DNA of 29,615 nt from RGIG6353 sp045660745. Its GTDB lineage: Bacteria; Bacillota; Clostridia; Oscillospirales; SIG627. The stretch lies in contig JAZREJ010000019.1 of assembly GCA_045660745.1 (NCBI GenBank), positions 1 through 29,615 on the forward strand, read 5' to 3'. Numbering within the stretch: position 1 is the stretch's first letter; the number at the start of each line of letters is the position of its first letter. The notes beneath the pieces were generated by a model. It was given only the letters and a program-made list of their open reading frames with translations, did no database searches and was not told where the DNA came from. The translations under genes were made by a program, and so were the position numbers. Below, in pieces: positions 16,009 through 25,158 of this stretch.

Positions 16009-17067
16009 TTAACATCTGTAAACAACCTGCCCATCCGACAGAGTCAGATAACATCTGTATCCCATATCCGACTCTGCGACGTTTCCCGCTTTATCAACGA
16101 GAGAAAATCCCTCGCCACAGTAAGAAAGCACTGTAACGTCCGCAACACATCCAACCTTCAGACTGCCCCCGTTTATTCCAAGCACCCTTGCGGGAGTGGA
16201 CGTCACGGCACGCAGGATATCCTCTTCCTCCATCCCCGACGCTTTGGCAAGGCTCATGCACATGGTCATTCCGTAACGTCCGCCTCGCTTATAAGCGCTT
16301 GCGCAGGTAATGTCGGTGCTGAGTGTATCGGGAAGAGCACCAAGGCTTATCGCCTTCTTTAAAATTTCAAAGTCGGTATGCACGCCTCCCGCAAAGCCCG
16401 AGTCGACAACTATCCCCTTCTCGCGGGCAAAGAAAAGGCACTCAAAAGAATCCTCGGCGCTGTTATTTTTTCCGCCGTGATATGCGTGTGTAAGTATATC
16501 CCCCTTCGACAGAGTCTTTACGATATCCGCCATGCTCGCGGGGGAGCCCGTCGTGTGAACGGTTACGGGAAGGCTTCTTTCTCTTGCGTATTCACAAACG
16601 TCTTCAAGTGCTGAAATGCTTGTGATTTCGGGACTCGCGGAATCAAAAGCAATTTTCACACCGACAGCACGCCTTCCGTAGCGCAAAAGCGCCTCGTCAA
16701 GCTTTTTGCGATTGAGTCGGTTATTTATTATCTCACCGATTGGGAACACATAGCTTTTAAGTGCGAAAAGGTCAAGAAGGCCTTCATCCCCGCTTATCGC
16801 GCCCGAATCGGCCGCGGCGGTAACTCCGAACGGGAAGGCACTCATCTCGGCTTGTATTCCGTAAATGTCGGGGGATATTCCCCTCATATGAGTGTGTATA
16901 TCTACAAATCCGCAGGAAACGGTCTTTCCCTCGGCGTCATAAACGTAGTCGGATGCCACGCTTATATTCTCCTCTATTTTTGTTATAATACCGTTTTCCG
17001 ACAAAACGTCTGCAAGAAAGAATTTTTCTCCGTCCCAAACTCTTCCGTTCTTTATAATTATCGTCAT
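16009..17067 (-). CDS. Metal-dependent amidohydrolase (deacetylase/dihydroorotase-like)
   Basis: The 352-residue protein has the full amidohydrolase metal set: HxH (His58, His60 in DIHTHMRG), a likely carboxylated Lys138 in VGVKIAFD, His171 (VTVHTTGSP), a histidine at 194 or 197 (THAYHGG) and Asp252 (STDIT). It most resembles the amidohydrolase/deacetylase group that includes enzymes acting on N-acyl or acyl-ester hydroxy acids; true dihydroorotase is less likely because no pyrimidine genes are nearby. The ATG at 17067 has GGAGGGG upstream; an in-frame extension of 34 codons is rejected. It has its own promoter and is flanked by terminators, so it stands alone. Confidence 0.85.
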   Translation of the reverse strand: MTIIIKNGRVWDGEKFFLADVLSENGIITKIEENISVASDYVYDAEGKTVSCGFVDIHTHMRGISPDIYGIQAEMSAFPFGVTAAADSGAISGDEGLLDLFALKSYVFPIGEIINNRLNRKKLDEALLRYGRRAVGVKIAFDSASPEITSISALEDVCEYARERSLPVTVHTTGSPASMADIVKTLSKGDILTHAYHGGKNNSAEDSFECLFFAREKGIVVDSGFAGGVHTDFEILKKAISLGALPDTLSTDITCASAYKRGGRYGMTMCMSLAKASGMEEEDILRAVTSTPARVLGINGGSLKVGCVADVTVLSYCGEGFSLVDKAGNVAESDMGYRCYLTLSDGQVVYRC

Positions 17068-17087
17068 ATATGTCACCCCTCCCTGAA

Positions 17088-17115
17088 AGTATACCATGTT
17101 TTCCTTCTTTGTAAA
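17088..17115 (-). promoter_or_regulatory. promoter of the amidohydrolase gene
   Basis: TTTACA (17110-17115) and TATACT (17088-17093) are 16 bases apart on the minus strand, each one base from consensus. The leader is only about 15 bases. Confidence 0.6.
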
Positions 17116-17146
17116 TGTAATAAATGATATTTTTATCAAATATGCT

Positions 17147-17178
17147 AAAAAACAGTTGGGTTGCCCCAACTGTTTTTT
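17147..17178 (-). terminator. terminator after the GH28-like gene
   Basis: CAGTTGGG (17153-17160) and CCCAACTG (17165-17172) are extended by six A/T pairs to 17147 and 17178, giving a U-run on either strand. It starts two bases after the GH28-like stop. Confidence 0.9.
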
Positions 17179-17180
17179 TG

Positions 17181-18488
17181 TTAATTTTCGATCGTGAGTC
17201 CTTCGGTAAACTCGGTGTAGATGATATTCTCTTTTCTTGCGGTGTTGATATTTTTAATCTTTACGTTCTCAAAATACTCGGGTGCGTCAACGTAGAATTT
17301 AGTGTGCATGCTCTCGCCCGCCGTGTGATTCTTACCTGCAAGGAAGTCGAAAAGCGGTTCTTCACAGCTATTATTGGCATCGCAGTAGATTCCGTCGAAC
17401 GTAACGTTACGCATGGTTGCGCCCGGGAGAAATTCGTCCATCTTGGTGCTGGTAGTGATAGCACTTCCTGCCTCGGGGCCCATAAATATATTTGAGAAAT
17501 GGGAGTCGGAAACAGTGAGGTTTATCATAGCCGCAACGCCATGATTAACGTGAACGTTGTTAACGTAAATTCTTGAGGTCTCGCCAATCTCGGAGGGACG
17601 GATTCTGCAGAATGCCTTCTGTCCAAGTCTTATTGCGGTCATGGGCTTCGCTGTAATACCGTCGGAAATATCGGTGATGCCATCAACCGTGATATCGTGA
17701 AGCTTGATGCCGTCCATGTTACGCAGACCTACCGTCGCAAACTGTCTTGAGCAAGCCATAAGGTTACGGATATAAACGTGGTGAATGTCATTGGACTTAC
17801 CTTCAACCTCAAAGCCTTGAGCTCTGACATATCCCATAAATCCTGAAAGCGCTACAACGTCGTCTCCACACCAGCCGTAAATGTTCTCAACCGTGATGCT
17901 ATGGCATCCGTTACGAAGGTTTACGCCGTCCTGATTGGGAGCGTCGTTCTTCGCGTCAAACTTCAAGTCGGACACAAGACCGCCCGAGCAGAAGATAAGA
18001 TGTATCGCCCACCATCTCTGGTTTATCATCTTGATACCCGTAATGGAGAAATTATCAATATTGTGAAGGAGAATAAAGTTATTGACCCACATGGGAGGAT
18101 CGCCCGGCTTCTTGCCCTCTTCGGTAATTCCGTTGTGAAGTCCACCATCCATAACGGCGTTTCCTATACCGTTTATGTGGATATTCTGCTGTTCGCCCTC
18201 GGGCTTAACACGAAGCTCGGTGTTATAGAAATTCTCGTTACGGAAAATGTTATCAAACACGCCGTCAACAAGTCTCATATAGCAATTATCAAGAATAATC
18301 TGCATATTGCTGGGCAGAAGGATTGCAACGTCGATATCCCATCTTGCATCCCCTGTTCTCTCATTGATTCGGGGAATTACGACCTTATTATAGCCTGTCT
18401 TTTTCGCCATATTAACGGCATTCTGTATAGATTCGCTATCCGTCTTGCCCATACATTCGGGACAGTTAGGTGTAAAAAACTGTGTCAT
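17181..18488 (-). CDS. GH28-like right-handed beta-helix protein (polygalacturonase-like)
   Basis: GH28 enzymes hydrolyse galacturonan or rhamnogalacturonan. The 435-residue protein shows repeated beta-helix coils and the GH28-like acidic positions Asp187 in APNQDGVNL and Asp209-Asp210 in WCGDDVVAL. The usual catalytic His (GHG) and RIK motifs are not clear, so it may be a divergent or inactive member. There is no signal peptide, so it is cytoplasmic and would act on imported oligosaccharides. AGGAG precedes the ATG. A strong promoter upstream makes it a separate transcript from the GH2/ROK/SIS genes. Confidence 0.8.
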   Translation of the reverse strand: MTQFFTPNCPECMGKTDSESIQNAVNMAKKTGYNKVVIPRINERTGDARWDIDVAILLPSNMQIILDNCYMRLVDGVFDNIFRNENFYNTELRVKPEGEQQNIHINGIGNAVMDGGLHNGITEEGKKPGDPPMWVNNFILLHNIDNFSITGIKMINQRWWAIHLIFCSGGLVSDLKFDAKNDAPNQDGVNLRNGCHSITVENIYGWCGDDVVALSGFMGYVRAQGFEVEGKSNDIHHVYIRNLMACSRQFATVGLRNMDGIKLHDITVDGITDISDGITAKPMTAIRLGQKAFCRIRPSEIGETSRIYVNNVHVNHGVAAMINLTVSDSHFSNIFMGPEAGSAITTSTKMDEFLPGATMRNVTFDGIYCDANNSCEEPLFDFLAGKNHTAGESMHTKFYVDAPEYFENVKIKNINTARKENIIYTEFTEGLTIEN

Positions 18489-18513
18489 ATTTTTTCTCCT
18501 AGCATTTTTTTAG

Positions 18514-18542
18514 AGTATACCACTTACGATTTGTCTTGTCAA
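18514..18542 (-). promoter_or_regulatory. promoter of the GH28-like gene
   Basis: TTGACA (18537-18542, perfect) and TATACT (18514-18519) are 17 bases apart on the minus strand, a strong sigma-A promoter. Confidence 0.8.
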
Positions 18543-18553
18543 TAGATTAATCA

Positions 18554-18568
18554 ACGAAATTATTTCGT
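18554..18568. promoter_or_regulatory. palindrome upstream of the GH28-like promoter
   Basis: ACGAAAT-T-ATTTCGT is a perfect 7-1-7 palindrome centred about 54 bases upstream of the predicted start. This is a plausible activator or repressor site. A looser GCAACT/AGTTGC pair lies at 18583-18602. Confidence 0.45.
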
Positions 18569-18629
18569 AAAAGTCGTCTCCTGCAACTAATTATAAAGTT
18601 GCCTGTACTCACAATTTTCAAGGAAAACT

Positions 18630-18660
18630 TTTGTGTTACACACAAATTGCGATGCAATTT
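18630..18660. repeat. two overlapping 7-3-7 palindromes after the SIS gene
   Basis: TTTGTGT-TAC-ACACAAA (18630-18646) and AAATTGC-GAT-GCAATTT (18644-18660) are both perfect and share AAA at 18644-18646, so only one can fold at a time. They start one base beyond the SIS stop codon and no T-run follows on the minus strand. Confidence 0.55.
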
Positions 18661-18661
18661 C

Positions 18662-19288
18662 CTATGTAATAAAAAAGTATGACTCAACCATAGCACACAG
18701 AGTGTGATACACAGGCAGGTGCAGTTCCTGCACCTTAAAGGTCTCATCCTCGGGGACTGCAATGCAAATATCGGAGAGTGAGCGAAGCTTTCCTCCGCTC
18801 CTTCCCGTAAGAGAGATAACACTGTTACCAAGCGCTTTTGCAACCTCTGCCGCACGGCAAACGTTTTCAGCATTGCCCGACGTACTTATCGCAATAAGAA
18901 CGTCCCCCTCTTTAGCAAGAGCCATGAAGGACTGCGCATATATCAAATTCGGGTCAACATCATTACAGAAGGCGGAATTAAGCACCGAAAGCGACGGAAG
19001 CGAAATTGCGGGAAGACCCGATTGCAGACTGTCAAGCACACAATCTTGAATACCTTCAAATCTCTTTTTCATATCGTTTTTTTGAGAATCGGACAGAGGG
19101 CGCTTTTTCAAAAAGCCCTTCATCAATTCCCCTACGATATGGTCGCAATCGGCAGCACTTCCTCCGTTTCCGCAAAGAAGAAGCTTTCCGCCTTTTTCGT
19201 AGCATTTTATAATTTTTTCAATTGCATTTTCTATATCCTTTCGACTCATCTCAAGCGCAGGATATCTTTTTATAAGCTCACAAATCAT
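18662..19288 (-). CDS. SIS-domain sugar phosphate isomerase (GmhA-like)
   Basis: The 208-residue protein has a single SIS domain with LLCGNGGSAADCDHIVGEL (about 35-53) and ISTSGNAENV (about 137-146), the pattern of phosphoheptose isomerase and relatives. No heptose genes are nearby, so the substrate may be another sugar phosphate made by the adjacent ROK kinase. ATG at 19288 is chosen because the ROK stop overlaps its GAGG ribosome site; the GTG at 19300 is rejected. It is the last gene of the eight-gene run. Confidence 0.85.
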   Translation of the reverse strand: MICELIKRYPALEMSRKDIENAIEKIIKCYEKGGKLLLCGNGGSAADCDHIVGELMKGFLKKRPLSDSQKNDMKKRFEGIQDCVLDSLQSGLPAISLPSLSVLNSAFCNDVDPNLIYAQSFMALAKEGDVLIAISTSGNAENVCRAAEVAKALGNSVISLTGRSGGKLRSLSDICIAVPEDETFKVQELHLPVYHTLCAMVESYFFIT

Positions 19289-19296
19289 AATAAACC

Positions 19297-20235
19297 TCAC
19301 AGAAGCGCCGTCGCAACAGCACCAAAATCTCCTATCTCTTCACCAAGACTTGCGGGAACAACACGGCAACAGGACGCACTTCCCGAAAGAGCTTCTCTTT
19401 CGATTACCGCTTTTGCCTCATCCCACAAAAGGTCATGGCATCTTGCAAACACGCTTCCTATGACTATTCTTTCAGGGTTAAGAAGGTCGATGAGAATCGA
19501 AAGTCCCTCGCCAAGCCGTCTGCCCGATATACGAAATACCTCAAGTGCGGTTGGGTCTCCCTCTCTTGCCGCATCCGCAATACTCTTTGCGGTGACCTCT
19601 TCTTCCTTCATACCGTTCTTAAAATAGGCACACTCACCCTTGAGGAGAGCAAGTCGGAGTCCGAGCTTGGAAATACCTCCACCACTGCAAAAGCCCTCAA
19701 AGGAGCCCGCCTTACCAAAGCCTACGGGTCCGTCGTCGGCAAGTCGCACGTGTCCTACCTCTCCCGCATTTCCGTTAGTTCCTTCGTAAAGCTTACCGTC
19801 CAGAATAAGACCTGCACCAAGTCCCGTACCGAAGGTCATAAACACCATATTACGGCACCCCTTACCTGCTCCGAATTTCCATTCGGCAACCGCACAGGCA
19901 TTGGCATCGTTTTGCAAATGTGTGGGGGCGTTAAAGCGTTTTTTTATAATTTCGACGATAGGCACTTCATCCCATCCGGGAAGATTCGGAGGGGAGAGAA
20001 TGACTCCCTTACCGGAATCAAGCGGTCCTCCGCAGGAAATCCCTATGCTGTCGGGTACCCCTTCAAGAATCCCATCGGCAAGAGTCATGAGTTTATCTAT
20101 CATTTTCTCGGAAGCAATTGAGGTATCGGTCGGGAGCTTTTCCTTCTTTAAAAGCTCCACCTTGTCACCCTCAACACGGGCAGTCAAAACGGCACACTTT
20201 GTACCGCCTATATCAAAACCGAGTATATACATCAT
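19297..20235 (-). CDS. ROK-family sugar kinase
   Basis: ROK kinases phosphorylate hexoses such as glucose, mannose, fructose, allose or N-acetylhexosamines. The 312-residue protein has the phosphate loop FDIGGTKCAVL (about 7-17), NDANACAVAEW with the catalytic Asp, and FGTGLGAGLI. It lacks an N-terminal helix-turn-helix, so it is an enzyme rather than a repressor. The ROK zinc motif is absent: after GEVGHV the usual CxCGxxGCxE reads GFGKAGSFEG, so all the zinc cysteines are replaced. It overlaps the GH2 gene by four bases (ATGA) and probably phosphorylates the monosaccharide that enzyme releases. Confidence 0.9.
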   Translation of the reverse strand: MMYILGFDIGGTKCAVLTARVEGDKVELLKKEKLPTDTSIASEKMIDKLMTLADGILEGVPDSIGISCGGPLDSGKGVILSPPNLPGWDEVPIVEIIKKRFNAPTHLQNDANACAVAEWKFGAGKGCRNMVFMTFGTGLGAGLILDGKLYEGTNGNAGEVGHVRLADDGPVGFGKAGSFEGFCSGGGISKLGLRLALLKGECAYFKNGMKEEEVTAKSIADAAREGDPTALEVFRISGRRLGEGLSILIDLLNPERIVIGSVFARCHDLLWDEAKAVIEREALSGSASCCRVVPASLGEEIGDFGAVATALL

Positions 20236-22469
20236 TTTTCACCGAAATTGTATTCTTCCATAATCTTTTTATAATAAGCAAGATCCATAGGAGGATATCC
20301 GCAGAAATAGTGATTCCAGCCCTTTTCCCCATCTGCCTCCCACTCAAAAATAAGGAATTTCTTTTCGGAATAATAGGTCTGGAAGCTTGTGATCTTGGTT
20401 GCCTTATTAGCACCCGCCGTAAAGCTTCCCTCATATAGGACCTTATCGTTTGTGATGTCCTTCACTGTAAGACGGACATTCTTATCCTTCAGAGTATCGT
20501 TGCACGCATATATCGGAAGCATCCAGCTTGATATCTCACCCGCTGCAACAATAAACGGTGCTTGTGAGCGTTTTATGTAGCCGTAAGCAAGCTTTTTCTC
20601 AAAGTAATAATCAACAACAGCATCCGACATCTGAGGCCATCCGTCAAGGAGATTCCACCAGATTATACCCGTCTTTTCGGGACGTCCTGTACGTATTCTC
20701 TCAATAAAGTATTTTTTCGCCTCAGCCTGAGAAATCTGAGATGCTAAAATATAGTCCTCGGGAGTGCTCGGAAGCTCTCCGAAAAGCTGTTCCACCTGAT
20801 ATTCCATAAGCATGACCCTGTGATCGCGTCCGTCCTGATCGCTTGAATGAAGTATCCATTCGGGATTGTTTCGATAGGGCCACACTCTTTCGGGGGTAAT
20901 AAATTTTTTTATAGATTCAAGACTCGGGCATCCGTGATAACCCGTTTCACTAACAAAGCATGCGGCATTGTTCTTGTAAAAATCACTCTTGAAATAATCT
21001 CTCGGTCCCCAAAGGTGATCCTCGACAAGGATAGAGCCGTCAACCTGAGAACGCACTCCTGCATCGTGCTCAGCCCTTGTGATATAGGGAGAGCTTGGTA
21101 GATAGGGTCTGCCGAAATCATTAAGCTCTATCGCTTTCGGGAAGACTCCGCGTGTGATAGAATTGTCATCGGGATTATATCCGAATGAGCAAGAGTCACA
21201 CTCATTATCGCCCGCCCACAGAATAATGGACGGATGGTTTCTGTATCTTCGGATGACAGATACAGCCTCGGCTTCTATATTCTTTTTGAATTCATCGTCC
21301 TCGGGATATGATATACATGCCATGGCAAAATCCTGCCACACCATGATTCCGTGCCTGTCGCAATAGTCAAAGAAGGCATGGTCCTCGTACACGTTTCCGC
21401 CCCAACATCTGAGTATATTACAGCCGATATCGCTGACAAGTGCGAGCGCCTCGGGATACCGCTCCACGTCTCTTGAGTGAAACGGGTCAAGAGGCACCCA
21501 GTTTGAGCCCTTGCAAAGAATCTCCTCGCCGTTTACGAGAATACGGAACTGTCCTTTTTTACCGCAAAGCCTGTCCTCTCGCTCCACCTTAACACTTCTT
21601 ATGCCAAAGCTTATCTTCTCCTCGTGTATAACTTCGCCGTTTTTGTAAATGCGCACTGCTCCGTCATAGACGTTAGCTTCTCCGTAGCCGTAGGGCCACC
21701 ACAGCTTTCTGTTAGGCACATAATAATCAAAGGTGCCCGCGCGTTTTTTGATGGGTACTCTTCTCTTAACCGTGCTGTCTTCACCGCAGGAGGCTTCAAG
21801 CTCAATCTCAACGCCCGAAAGGTCACGGTCAACAGCGTCAAGAACGTAATAAAGACGAGAGCAATCGTCGCCATTGCGGAAGAAAAGCTGTGAGAAGTAT
21901 ATATCGTCTCTCACCTCTATTGAAACACTTCTCCAAAGGCCCGCTGTCACGGCACGGGGCATGATATCCCAGCCGTAGGAATGGGGAGGCTTTCTTAAAA
22001 ATTTCGACTCGGTATTTGTTACCGTTCTCAAAAGCTTGAGTGTATAATCGTGCTCAAAAGATTCAAGCACGGCAGATTTCAGGTGTACGATGACAGTATT
22101 TTCGCCGTCTTTAAGATATGAATCTATCAAAAACTCATGAGGAATAAAGGCGTTACAGCTCTCACCTATCTTTTCTCCGTTGAGGTAATATTCCGCAATA
22201 CAGTCAACAGCCTCAAAAACGAGCCATACGTTGTGCCTTTTGTCAGGTGCCTCAAAGCTTTTCTCATACCACCATTCGTAATCCTCAAATCTTTCGGTCT
22301 CCTTTATGTTTTCACCCATAAAAAGGTCCTTCGGCAAAAATCCGTTTTCCGAAAGGTCAAGCTGTACAACTCCCGGCACCGTAGCCTCGGTCCTGATAGA
22401 AATCTCGCTTTCCTTAATCTGTCTCTTACCGCAAAGAGACCATTTTCCGTTAAGTGATATCCTTTCCAT
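20232..22469 (-). CDS. Glycoside hydrolase family 2, beta-mannosidase-like
   Basis: The 745-residue protein has the GH2 layout: N-terminal jelly-roll domain starting ISLNGKWSL, an immunoglobulin-like domain (about 190-290) and the TIM barrel from about 300. The acid/base is Glu423 in WAGDNECD and the nucleophile Glu509 in FVSETGYHG. GWDIMPRAVTAGLW and KGSNWVPLD are typical of beta-mannosidases rather than beta-galactosidases. There is no signal peptide, so it cleaves imported mannosides in the cytoplasm. GGAGG precedes the ATG. The ABC ATPase ends 28 bases upstream and the ROK kinase overlaps downstream. Mannose release is likely but another beta-glycoside is possible. Confidence 0.9.
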   Translation of the reverse strand: MERISLNGKWSLCGKRQIKESEISIRTEATVPGVVQLDLSENGFLPKDLFMGENIKETERFEDYEWWYEKSFEAPDKRHNVWLVFEAVDCIAEYYLNGEKIGESCNAFIPHEFLIDSYLKDGENTVIVHLKSAVLESFEHDYTLKLLRTVTNTESKFLRKPPHSYGWDIMPRAVTAGLWRSVSIEVRDDIYFSQLFFRNGDDCSRLYYVLDAVDRDLSGVEIELEASCGEDSTVKRRVPIKKRAGTFDYYVPNRKLWWPYGYGEANVYDGAVRIYKNGEVIHEEKISFGIRSVKVEREDRLCGKKGQFRILVNGEEILCKGSNWVPLDPFHSRDVERYPEALALVSDIGCNILRCWGGNVYEDHAFFDYCDRHGIMVWQDFAMACISYPEDDEFKKNIEAEAVSVIRRYRNHPSIILWAGDNECDSCSFGYNPDDNSITRGVFPKAIELNDFGRPYLPSSPYITRAEHDAGVRSQVDGSILVEDHLWGPRDYFKSDFYKNNAACFVSETGYHGCPSLESIKKFITPERVWPYRNNPEWILHSSDQDGRDHRVMLMEYQVEQLFGELPSTPEDYILASQISQAEAKKYFIERIRTGRPEKTGIIWWNLLDGWPQMSDAVVDYYFEKKLAYGYIKRSQAPFIVAAGEISSWMLPIYACNDTLKDKNVRLTVKDITNDKVLYEGSFTAGANKATKITSFQTYYSEKKFLIFEWEADGEKGWNHYFCGYPPMDLAYYKKIMEEYNFGEK

Positions 22470-22497
22470 TTTTTACCTCCAATTAGAGATTTAAACC

Positions 22498-23256
22498 TTA
22501 GTCGCCTTTATGCGACACAAAATATTCTCCGTTACTATAAATGACTTTGACACCGAATACAGATTCAACGCACCCGCTTGAGCACACCCCGTAAGGCGTG
22601 TCGAGTGCGACAAGTCTTCCACCGTTTATAACGGCAAGCCTATCGGAAAAATTAAAAGCAAGCGCCAAATCGTGCATTACAAGCAAAATTCCCTTATTAA
22701 GCGTTTTGGCTATATCCTTCAAAAAATTCATAAGCTCAAGCTGTGCGCCGATATCAAGGTAAGCACATGGCTCGTCAAGTAAAATATAATCCGACTCTCC
22801 AACAAGCACAGATGCAATACTCACCTTGCGTCTCATACCGCCCGAAAGCTCAGACATTTTTTTATCGGATATATTTAAAAGTCCCATTTCTTCCATTGTG
22901 TGCTCCGCCGCGGCACGCTCTTTCTTACCGTATGTGCCGAACACACCGACGTGTGGATATCTGCCCTGTAGTACTGCTTCGTAAACACTCATGTCGGGAA
23001 CAGTGCTCTCCTGAGGAAGGTATGCCACCTTAAGCGCTCGTGCCCTTCCCGAAAGTCTTGAAACACTTATACCGTCAATCAATATATCACCGCCCGACAG
23101 AGGAATAACTCCCGCAACGGTTTTTAAGAGAGTACTCTTACCCGAGCCGTTCGGCCCGATAAGAGAGACTACCTCCCCTTTTTTTGCGGTAAGTGAAAAT
23201 CTTTCAAGCACGGTCTTTTTGCCGTAGCCTGAAACGGCATCAAAAATCTCTATCAT
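22498..23256 (-). CDS. ABC transporter ATP-binding protein, FecE/BtuD type
   Basis: This is the ATPase of an importer for iron-siderophore, heme or corrinoid. The 252-residue protein has Walker A GPNGSGKST (about 34-42), the Q-loop AYLPQE, signature LSGGMRRK, Walker B YILLDEP and the H-loop residue in LVMHDLA. It overlaps the permease stop by four bases (ATGA) with AAGGAGGG upstream. It is directly followed by the GH2 gene with no terminator. Confidence 0.95.
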   Translation of the reverse strand: MIEIFDAVSGYGKKTVLERFSLTAKKGEVVSLIGPNGSGKSTLLKTVAGVIPLSGGDILIDGISVSRLSGRARALKVAYLPQESTVPDMSVYEAVLQGRYPHVGVFGTYGKKERAAAEHTMEEMGLLNISDKKMSELSGGMRRKVSIASVLVGESDYILLDEPCAYLDIGAQLELMNFLKDIAKTLNKGILLVMHDLALAFNFSDRLAVINGGRLVALDTPYGVCSSGCVESVFGVKVIYSNGEYFVSHKGD

Positions 23257-24263
23257 ACTCTATCCCTCCTTTTAACAAGAATAAAAATAAAGAAGGGGGC
23301 GCCAAAGAATGCCATGATGATACCCACAGGTATCTCAAACGGTGAAAATAATATTCTTGCAAAAGTATCGGAAAGTGCCACAAATCCGCCTCCGAACAAG
23401 GCGCACAGCGGTATAAGGTTACACGCAGAGTTACCTGCAAAGCGTCTGAGTGCATGAGGGACTATAAGCCCCACGAAGGATAAGAGTCCCGCAACACTCA
23501 CGGCACATCCCGCAAGGAGTGCCGAAAGAATTAAAAACAGTGCTCTTGCAAGGGACACGTTCATGCCGAGTGATCTCGCTCTGTCCTCTCCGAGAGAAAA
23601 AAGATCAAGATGCCGAGACAGCAATGTAACAACGGCTATTCCCACCAATATTATAATCAGTGACGGCAAAAGTATGGGATATCTCACGGATGAAAGGTCT
23701 CCCACCTTGAAGTCGCGACTGATAAGCCCGACCTCGGGAATAAATGTTACGACCGACTCCGAAACAGCCGAAAAGAAGCTGTTGAGAGCCACTCCGATAA
23801 GAATTACAGTGGTTTTCGATCTTCCCCATTTCAAGGCGCACAAGCTGACAAGCGCAACGCTTACAAGAGCACCCGCAAATGAAAAAAGCGCCACGGCAAC
23901 CCCACTCCACACCCCGAAAGAAACAGAGAGTGTCACGGCAAGCCCCGCTCCCGAGTTTACACCAATGACACTTGGGGAAGCAAGCTTATTTCCGAGCACC
24001 GCCTGTATCACAGCACCCGACACCGACAATGCAGCACCGCAGATAACGGCACCGAGCACTCTCGGCAATCTCACGAACCCGAAAATACGAGTGCCCGCCG
24101 AAGAGTCAAATCCGTTTTTTAATGCATCCGCAATATCAAAAAAAGACAAGTGTGTGCTTCCGAGTGCTAATCCGAGAATACACGAGAGCACCAAAAACAA
24201 CGTACCGAAAATATAAAGAAAACCTATTCTATTTTTCAAAAAGTATTGTGACAAGTTCTTCAT
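23253..24263 (-). CDS. ABC transporter permease, FecCD family
   Basis: This polytopic membrane protein of about 336 residues has roughly ten hydrophobic segments. Family motifs include RLPRVLGAVICGAALSVSGA near the first cytoplasmic loop and FVGLIVPHALRR, the FecCD/BtuC coupling region. It forms the channel with the adjacent ATPase and binding protein. The start is uncertain: the ATG at 24263 has AAAGG close by, while the ATG at 24284 has no ribosome site. Either start overlaps the binding-protein gene. Confidence 0.92.
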   Translation of the reverse strand: MKNLSQYFLKNRIGFLYIFGTLFLVLSCILGLALGSTHLSFFDIADALKNGFDSSAGTRIFGFVRLPRVLGAVICGAALSVSGAVIQAVLGNKLASPSVIGVNSGAGLAVTLSVSFGVWSGVAVALFSFAGALVSVALVSLCALKWGRSKTTVILIGVALNSFFSAVSESVVTFIPEVGLISRDFKVGDLSSVRYPILLPSLIIILVGIAVVTLLSRHLDLFSLGEDRARSLGMNVSLARALFLILSALLAGCAVSVAGLLSFVGLIVPHALRRFAGNSACNLIPLCALFGGGFVALSDTFARILFSPFEIPVGIIMAFFGAPFFIFILVKRRDRV

Positions 24264-25158
24264 AAGCCTTTGCCCATTTTGCATTCGGCTTCATATTAAA
24301 AAGCCGTTTATCCATTATGTGAAATCTGCCCTCGGAAACAGCCTCAAGCCCCGACCAAGCAGGATCGTCCTCCAGTATTTTTCGCAGATTGGCATCCGCC
24401 CTCTCACTATTGCTTCCCATTGTTACCGCGAATATCCTGTACGGCTCCTGTCTTATGATACTCTCAACGCTCAAATTTTCAATAAGCGTTGTATCCGAGT
24501 CTGCAATATTCACGCATCCAAGGTCAGAAAGCATTTCTCCAAGCACCGTGCCTCGGCTCCCCTTTGCCTTAACCCCGCCTGACGACGCACGCAAAAGAAG
24601 CACTGTCTTTTCTCTGTCTTCAAGGCTTTCACACTCTTTTTTTAATGCACTTACCGTATTTTTTAAAGCCTCTCCGTTTTTTTCATACAGGTCAGGTCTG
24701 CCTGTTATTTGGGTACAGATGTCAAGCATTTCAAGATAGGAATAAAAGTCCGTCACCTCAAAATACACGACATTTATTCCCGCACTTTCAAGAATGTCGC
24801 ACATTTCAACATTTGATGCCGTGGCGGCACTTGCAATAACAAGGTCGGGGTCTGCAGAAAAAAGAAGCTCAAGACTCGGAGAATGTGCTCCACCTATATT
24901 GACTGCATCAAGCTCAAGCCCGAAATCCTCCCACGCGTCATCCGCCGTTGCTACAACATCTCCGCCCGCAAGAAGCCATATTTCGGCAAAGCTTCCAAGC
25001 AGTGCGGCAACGCGTTCCGGATTCTCAGGGAGAGACACCTCCCGCCCGAGTGCGTCGGTAAAATTCACAGCCTCGGTATCATTCACCGTCTTTTTTTCGC
25101 TGCATCCGACAAGCAAAAGTGACAAAACGAGTATAAATAAAACTATGTACTTATTCAC
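24229..25158 (-). CDS. ABC transporter substrate-binding lipoprotein, BtuF/FepB type
   Basis: The protein is about 309 residues from the GTG at 25158. It starts with a lipoprotein signal, MNKYIVLFILVLSLLLVGC, with lipid-modified Cys19. It then shows FTDALGREVSLPENPERV and two alpha/beta lobes linked by a helix, as in periplasmic-binding-type III proteins for siderophores, heme or cobalamin. The GTG overlaps the stop of the siroheme reductase, giving coupling; an in-frame TTG at 25185 would add nine residues and spoil the signal peptide. Ligand cannot be inferred from motifs. Confidence 0.92.
   Translation of the reverse strand: MNKYIVLFILVLSLLLVGCSEKKTVNDTEAVNFTDALGREVSLPENPERVAALLGSFAEIWLLAGGDVVATADDAWEDFGLELDAVNIGGAHSPSLELLFSADPDLVIASAATASNVEMCDILESAGINVVYFEVTDFYSYLEMLDICTQITGRPDLYEKNGEALKNTVSALKKECESLEDREKTVLLLRASSGGVKAKGSRGTVLGEMLSDLGCVNIADSDTTLIENLSVESIIRQEPYRIFAVTMGSNSERADANLRKILEDDPAWSGLEAVSEGRFHIMDKRLFNMKPNAKWAKAYEELVTILFEK

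Noticed and set aside
17068..17169. 34-codon N-terminal extension of the amidohydrolase
   Set aside because: It overlaps the promoter and part of the preceding terminator, and GGAGGGG points to the ATG at 17067.
18547..18873. Minus-strand open frame of 108 codons overlapping the SIS gene
   Set aside because: It is an out-of-frame shadow of the SIS gene plus a palindromic noncoding region, with no ribosome site.
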